A stretch of DNA of 64,000 nucleotides from Cyprinodon diabolis (lineage: Eukaryota; Chordata; Actinopteri; Cyprinodontiformes; Cyprinodontidae): assembly GCA_030533445.1 (NCBI GenBank), contig CM060068.1:33686510-33750509 (forward strand), written 5' to 3'. Both the position numbers and the translations under genes were made by a program. The first letter of the stretch is position 1, and each line of letters starts with the position of its first letter. The notes under the pieces are model-generated. The model ran no database searches. It worked only from the letters and a program-made list of their open reading frames with translations, and was not told where the DNA came from. This document shows positions 59,441-64,000 of the stretch, one piece after another.

Positions 59441-60033
59441 TGGGTAAGATCACACGCCTGTTTCTCTCACAACTTGGGCATATGCTTACAACTCTTTTCA
59501 CCCCAGAACACTGTTTCTGCTAGGTTTGAGTGTGAGGCAAACGTGGAGACCACTGAACTACAGGATCAATGCCCAATAAATTTACTTGAAGATTATACAT
59601 ATATATATAAATATAAAAAAACTAAAAAAAAATTTGTTTTTTTTGGGAAAAAGAGAGAACATTTAACAGAAAAGCAATATGTTCTCATTAGAGAACAACT
59701 GTATTTGTATATTTGGGTTTTAAAGGGTAAAGGCAATGCTGTTTTTAGTCGCCTCTATGTGTCAAATTCCAATACAAATGTAGATTATAAAGAAATAGAC
59801 TTTAGAAAATATCTGGATTAGAATAATGGCTCTATGGGTCAATGTGCATTTGGAAAGAACAACCAGTGACAACATTTTCTTGTCAAACTTACAGAATTAT
59901 TTGACAGGGATGTTGGACAAATAAATATTGCTTTTTAAAAATATCGGTTTAGGAATGCTGATTTTAAGAGCCCTTTCAAAAAGTAGAAAAATAAACTCTA
60001 GATGATTAAAAATATGTGCATTCCTGGGGTGTG

Positions 60034-60240
60034 ATTTGGTTGTGCAGTGGTTAGCACATACGACCCACGTATGGAGGACTTAGTCCACGACGCAGGCGAC
60101 CCGGGGTTTGAATTTGGCCTGTGATCTTTTCAAGCATGTCTCTTCCCTTCTATCATACCACCTTTACTTTCAGCATACTGTTCATAAAAAAATTGCCACT
60201 AGTGCTGTAAAAACTCAACAAAAAAAAAATGCATTCATAA
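60034..60240 (+). repeat. tRNA-derived SINE, second family
   Basis: TTGTGCAGTGGTTAGCACAT (A box), TATGGAGGACTTAGTCCACG, GACCCGGGGTTTGAATTTGG (B box) and the body CTTCCCTTCTATCATACCAC ending TGCCACTAGTGCTGTAAAAA. A widespread teleost SINE, moderately diverged. Confidence 0.85.
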
Positions 60241-61475
60241 ACTTTTTACACTAACATGCAGTTTCAATTGATCTCCAGCTAAACTAGTCCACCTATGAGA
60301 TAATATTTATTTTGCAATTCTTCCACAAGACAGTGGAACAACCTAATATAAATTCATCTAATGCTAAGCTATGCAGCTGCTCTGTCTGCCCTGACAAAGA
60401 TTTACTGACCGGGGAGCTCTGAATGCTGAAAGTTAATCAGATTAGTGTCAGTTTGAGCAATTTGCTGATTTTTCAGTATTATCATATTAATGATTAAAAA
60501 AAATCAGCCCAGGATGGTCCAGAAATTCCGAAGTTTAAATATCAAAACACGTCTTGTGACACATAGTCGCAAGATTAGAAGACATCTGGAAAGAGAAATA
60601 ACTGTGAGTTTAACTGCCAAAAAGTATTTTTGTGGTTAGGCATGGCACTTATCTCCGAAATGCTTATCGATATGCATATCTCTGTATGCATGTGTGAATG
60701 TTGTGAGTGTGACTGTTTGCATGTGACAAGCGTTTTTAACAGTATGACTAGAAAAATGAAATACACATTTATTGCTTATGTTACACTCTGTATTTTTTTA
60801 TACAAGAGCCATAGCAACTGTAATATACATGGTTTCTTATTGTTGTTGACATCACTTAATCTTAACAATTCATACAATTCATTAATATTTAAAACTATAA
60901 CTGCATGTTGCAAAAACAGAAATAATTATCCTGTTGACTACTTAACATTTTCTCTCAAGTCAGTATCTGTTCATTAATAACTTTCAAAATTCCCTACGTA
61001 AGCTGGTGTGTCTACTTTAAATCAGTTTTTTCAGTCAAATTTTGCAGCAGATATAAAATTGAGCTTGCAAAGCATTTTAGACATTCTTTTAGGAATGCAT
61101 TTTATTTGAGCTGAACTTAAGTTATACAGTACAACTTTTAAGAGGAACTTGATTTGAGGCTCCTCTTTTTATGACTATCACCACTTGAGTTGACTCTGGA
61201 CTAAAAGTTCAATAGTTTCACATTTAAATGAGTCATTTGATTAATTTATGCAAGAGTGAACATGTTGATGGGCTTCGACGTGAAGTAAAAAACCGCACGA
61301 CTAAAAATAAGCTGCTTTCCTTTTATATTTTTTGTTACTTTTTACCAAATTAAGAGTTAAAAAAAATTCCACTCAGTGTAAACCAGACGTGTTTGTTGTT
61401 TCCCACTATGTCTTGTATCGGTTAAATAGGCCTGCTTGAGTGTTCAGACGGTAAAATGGGATTAAAAGTCCCCCC
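60241..61475. other. AT-rich intergenic DNA
   Basis: No gene recognised. A 115-codon frame at 60630-60977 has no identifiable domain. Confidence 0.4.
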
Positions 61476-61479
61476 ATTA

Positions 61480-61740
61480 ACACTCCTAGGAGGATAAGCA
61501 CAAAGGAAACACCGTTAGACGGGCGCGCTCCCCAACATCCAACCCCACAGGCGCGCGCTGTCCCCGTCTCGCTGGTTGGGCGGGTGCCGCAGGAAGCACC
61601 GTTACACACATGGAGACAGAGAGGAAAGGCTCTCAGACAACTCTTAGTCTCATTAAACTCTGCTCTAACTGGTTTCTTCTCAGTAACTATTTATTTGTGT
61701 TAAATAAGTAAAGTAGTTTTTTTTTTTTTTTTGTGTGGCT
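61480..61740 (+). promoter_or_regulatory. Probable promoter region of the integrin alpha gene
   Basis: A CpG-rich patch (GACGGGCGCGCTCCCC, CACAGGCGCGCGCTGTCC, GGGCGGGTGCCGC) at 61518-61600 in CpG-poor DNA, with GC-box-like GGGCGGG. It lies about 150 bp upstream of the probable first exon. The transcription start is not defined. Confidence 0.5.
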
Positions 61741-61906
61741 ATTTTTGTGCGCAGCCGGGAGGAGTAACAGGATATTTCACCTACAAGTCAGAGCAGCGGA
61801 CAGGAGGAGTTTGATGGAATCTCATTGAAGAAACAGTTTGACTCTAAAGACTCATTCTGACCCGGAATAAACGTTTTTAACCCGGGAAAGCCTCTTTGTG
61901 TCAGTG
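61741..61906 (+). other. Probable non-coding first exon of the integrin alpha gene
   Basis: Sequence of mixed composition (CAGCCGGGAGGAGTAACAGG, CAGAGCAGCGGACAGGAGGA) ending TCAGTG|GTATGT, a good donor with GT at 61907-61908. The next good acceptor in the plus strand before a start codon is TTCTGTTCTGCAG at 63603. The 5' border is a guess. Confidence 0.5.
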
Positions 61907-63603
61907 GTATGTATTCAGTTAATGTCTTTAATAATTATTGTATTTTGTACTTTTTTTATTAGAATTGGAACCGAGAACATTTTTCTTTTTGCTTTTCTTT
62001 AAGTAGTTTTCCGCACAATTCTATTTGATTGAAAGAAGAAAAAAAACAGATGTGCTAAATATTCATTAAATTCAGAGAGAACAGGTTTTTTCATGTTTCT
62101 AACCCTAAACAATTGTTTTTAGTTGGAGCACAGAAAAAAAAGCTTTAAGATTTTTCACATTCTTAATTTGATTTTTGAAGTTTAAAACTAAATTAGAGTA
62201 GCTAAGAATGAGGTTGATTATAATGACAGTTCAGCATTTTGCGACCTTATGGCTTTAAACTATTTTTTTTAATGTAGAACCATCCCTCTGTCTACATGTA
62301 GGAGACATCAAACTATTTAGACTTCATAAAGAGCTTGTGAAGTTGATACTTAAGTTATTCTGCTAAATAAATATGAATGTTTGACCATAAATTGATTTTA
62401 AAAAGATTATTTTAAAAGAGTCGTGCACATTTACTTGAATTTTGGGTTAAATGTTTTAGGGAGGGAAACAGTAGATGAGCCCCAGGCTGAACCGTGTGGG
62501 AACAGCCCTGTCCACAGCAGCAGGTTTAAGAGGTGGGAGTTAACCACAGCTCCTTCCAACCTCCCTCTTTTATTTCCTCCTTCTGTTGGAGGTTCCTTTT
62601 CACATCAGATGATCCCGGTCATGCAGGGATTGCATTGACCTCCTGGATGTCTTGCAACGAAGGTGGATCTTGAGTACTTTCCAAAAAAACCTGTCTCAAT
62701 CCAATATCTCAATTATAGAAAGATTAATCACACTTTATAGTCTGTTTAACAAGCTAAACAGTTGTGTTCTGTGTTTACCTCACCATATAGGTGTAGGTTC
62801 AGTCCTCTTCCTTAACCGTCTCCAATGTAATAATTAAAAGATGTTTACATTAAAGTTTATTCTGTCCTCTTTGCAGCTCTTAAACCAAGCACTGTAATCT
62901 TACGGAATATTTAAACATCACATTATTCTAAAAAAAGACCCTATATAGTGAGTAAAATAAAAGTAAAAAAATATACATAAATCTCTAAATTTAATGTTTA
63001 CGGGGTTTGTAACGGGTGTCCACTTTTTCATACTTTTGTGTTTTCAGTCACTTTGTACGTAACTTCTTAGAGTATAAAGTGAAGCTTTAATCTAATGGAC
63101 GTTTCATGCAGATATTTTAGCTGCCGGATGAACGTTTGGCACCCACTGTTATAACCAATGATTTAAACTAATTTGCTGTGCTCTCCATGGCCTACTCTAA
63201 GGAAATCTTCTGTTGCGATTCCTTTAAAATTTAAAGGAATTTATTATATTTAAAGATTAAATATAATCTAAGAGCTGGACAGTCGCTCCAAGTTATGGCT
63301 TCATCCAGCAGTCATGATGTTTCATATAACAAAATAAAATGGCCCACCAGGCTTCAGAATCAGATTAGATTAAGATATTTTGCCAAACATGAATGCAAAT
63401 TTTCATGTTCTTCTGTATTTTCATAAAAATGCTTGATGAGAAATACAAATAAACTGACTATGGTTTCGTAAATGGGTAAAAATGGAAGTAGGACAGGATG
63501 ATATAATCAGGGTACAACATGAACACCTTTTAGCTGTTTTTATAAAGTTTGGCAAGTTTCAAGCATCTCATTGAACCGATCATCTTCTATTTCTGTTCTG
63601 CAG
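61907..63603 (+). other. Probable intron 1 of the integrin alpha gene
   Basis: AT-rich, 1.7 kb, GT at 61907 to AG at 63603. A slightly GC-richer patch at 62460-62640 holds an open frame without recognisable motifs. Confidence 0.5.
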
Positions 63604-63616
63604 GTAGTCTGCTAAC

Positions 63617-63786
63617 ATGAAGCCATCAGGGGGCTGCGTGGGATTCTTCTTTTGCTTGGTTCTGGTTCTGGTCTGTCCTGCTGCAGCTTACAATCTGGAT
63701 CTGGAGCACAGTCTGGTGTTCAACGGCCCCAGCTCCTCAATGTTTGGATACTCTGTGCTGCTGCATCGTCACTACTCTCACAAATG
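63617..63786 (+). CDS. Integrin alpha subunit (alpha-4/alpha-9 type), first coding exon
   Basis: Integrin alpha chains pair with a beta chain at the cell surface and bind matrix or cell-adhesion ligands. The ATG at 63617 follows the acceptor CAG by 13 bases. It opens a signal peptide (basic start, then GFFFCLVLVLVCPAAA), cleaved probably before YNLD. The mature start YNLDLEHSLVFNGPSSSMFG and YSVLLHRHYSHKW match the first blade of the seven-bladed beta-propeller; the alpha-4 and alpha-9 subunits begin with the same Y-N-x-D and F-G-Y signatures. The exon seems to end at AAATG|GTCTGC, splitting the Trp codon; this donor is weak, so the exact end is uncertain. The remaining exons are beyond the window. 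Confidence 0.88.
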
Positions 63787-64000
63787 GTCTGCTTTAAACT
63801 ATGTTTATGTTCTTATACTGCCATTAATGCTCCATAGTTGTAATCAAACTGATCTATAGGTGATCCAATATTTAACTTTATTGTATTAGCATAGAGCTTT
63901 TTTTCATTAGGGTATGGCTCTTGCTCCACCTGTAAAATATTTTACATTTTCTAAATTCTTATTTGGCCTCTCTGCAGGCCAGTTGATCCTCAGTTTATTT
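63787..64000 (+). other. Start of the next intron of the integrin alpha gene
   Basis: No further exon is seen before the right edge. The frame would continue to a stop at 63857 if not spliced, with loss of integrin similarity right after HKW. Confidence 0.6.

Noticed and set aside
59312..59821. 169-codon open frame, the longest in the window
   Set aside because: Its first third is the antisense of a tRNA-derived SINE and the rest is Lys/Tyr-rich AT-biased sequence without splice signals or a recognisable domain.

Overview
The window looks like teleost fish nuclear DNA. It is AT-rich and carries spliced vertebrate genes at both ends. Between them is a typical fish mixture of non-LTR retrotransposon remnants, Tc1/mariner, PIF/Harbinger and hAT pieces, tRNA-derived SINEs, MITEs, foldback elements and (TA)n/(CA)n microsatellites. 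No bacterial, viral or CRISPR-like organisation is visible. Clade and family names come from recognised protein or terminal motifs; no database was searched.

Left end (1-1.3 kb): the 5' part of ribosomal protein gene rpl8 on the minus strand, with a pyrimidine-tract (TOP) start, a non-coding exon 1, and the coding exons for residues 1 to about 93. From 2.3 to 2.9 kb lies a broken hAT/BED transposase. From 3.3 to 5.0 kb there are three duplicated blocks, each a tRNA-Arg(CCU)-like sequence followed by a SINE body; a fourth, shortened copy lies at 17.25 kb. From 6.1 to 11.6 kb are decayed elements: an L2/CR1-like LINE, a Harbinger transposase, L1-type reverse transcriptase and ORF1 pieces, and two orphan exon-like segments. 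A 1.75-kb minisatellite (12.29-14.04 kb) lies just 3' of a small unrecognised minus-strand gene with at least three well-bounded exons (14.24-15.05 kb) and possibly a fourth (16.3-16.5 kb).

Centre (18-61 kb): I see no supported host exon. The region holds MITEs, a 361-bp foldback element built of CAGAATTCTG palindromes (21.6 kb), LINE reverse-transcriptase scraps, two GC-richer stretches that could be conserved regulatory DNA (35.7 and 52.9 kb), a 300-bp tandem repeat, and a near-perfect 104-bp palindrome with 9-bp target duplications (46.5 kb). At 49.48-51.09 kb a nearly complete 1,605-bp Tc1/mariner transposon has split a (TA)n microsatellite; its transposase has one inserted A and one in-frame TGA. 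A Tc1-type MITE, a solo-LTR-like element and further SINEs follow.

Right end (61.4-64 kb): a CpG-richer promoter region, a probable non-coding first exon ending at 61906, and at 63617 the first coding exon of an integrin alpha subunit (alpha-4/alpha-9 type) on the plus strand: signal peptide and first beta-propeller residues. The rest of that gene lies outside the window. The host genes show no functional link to each other.
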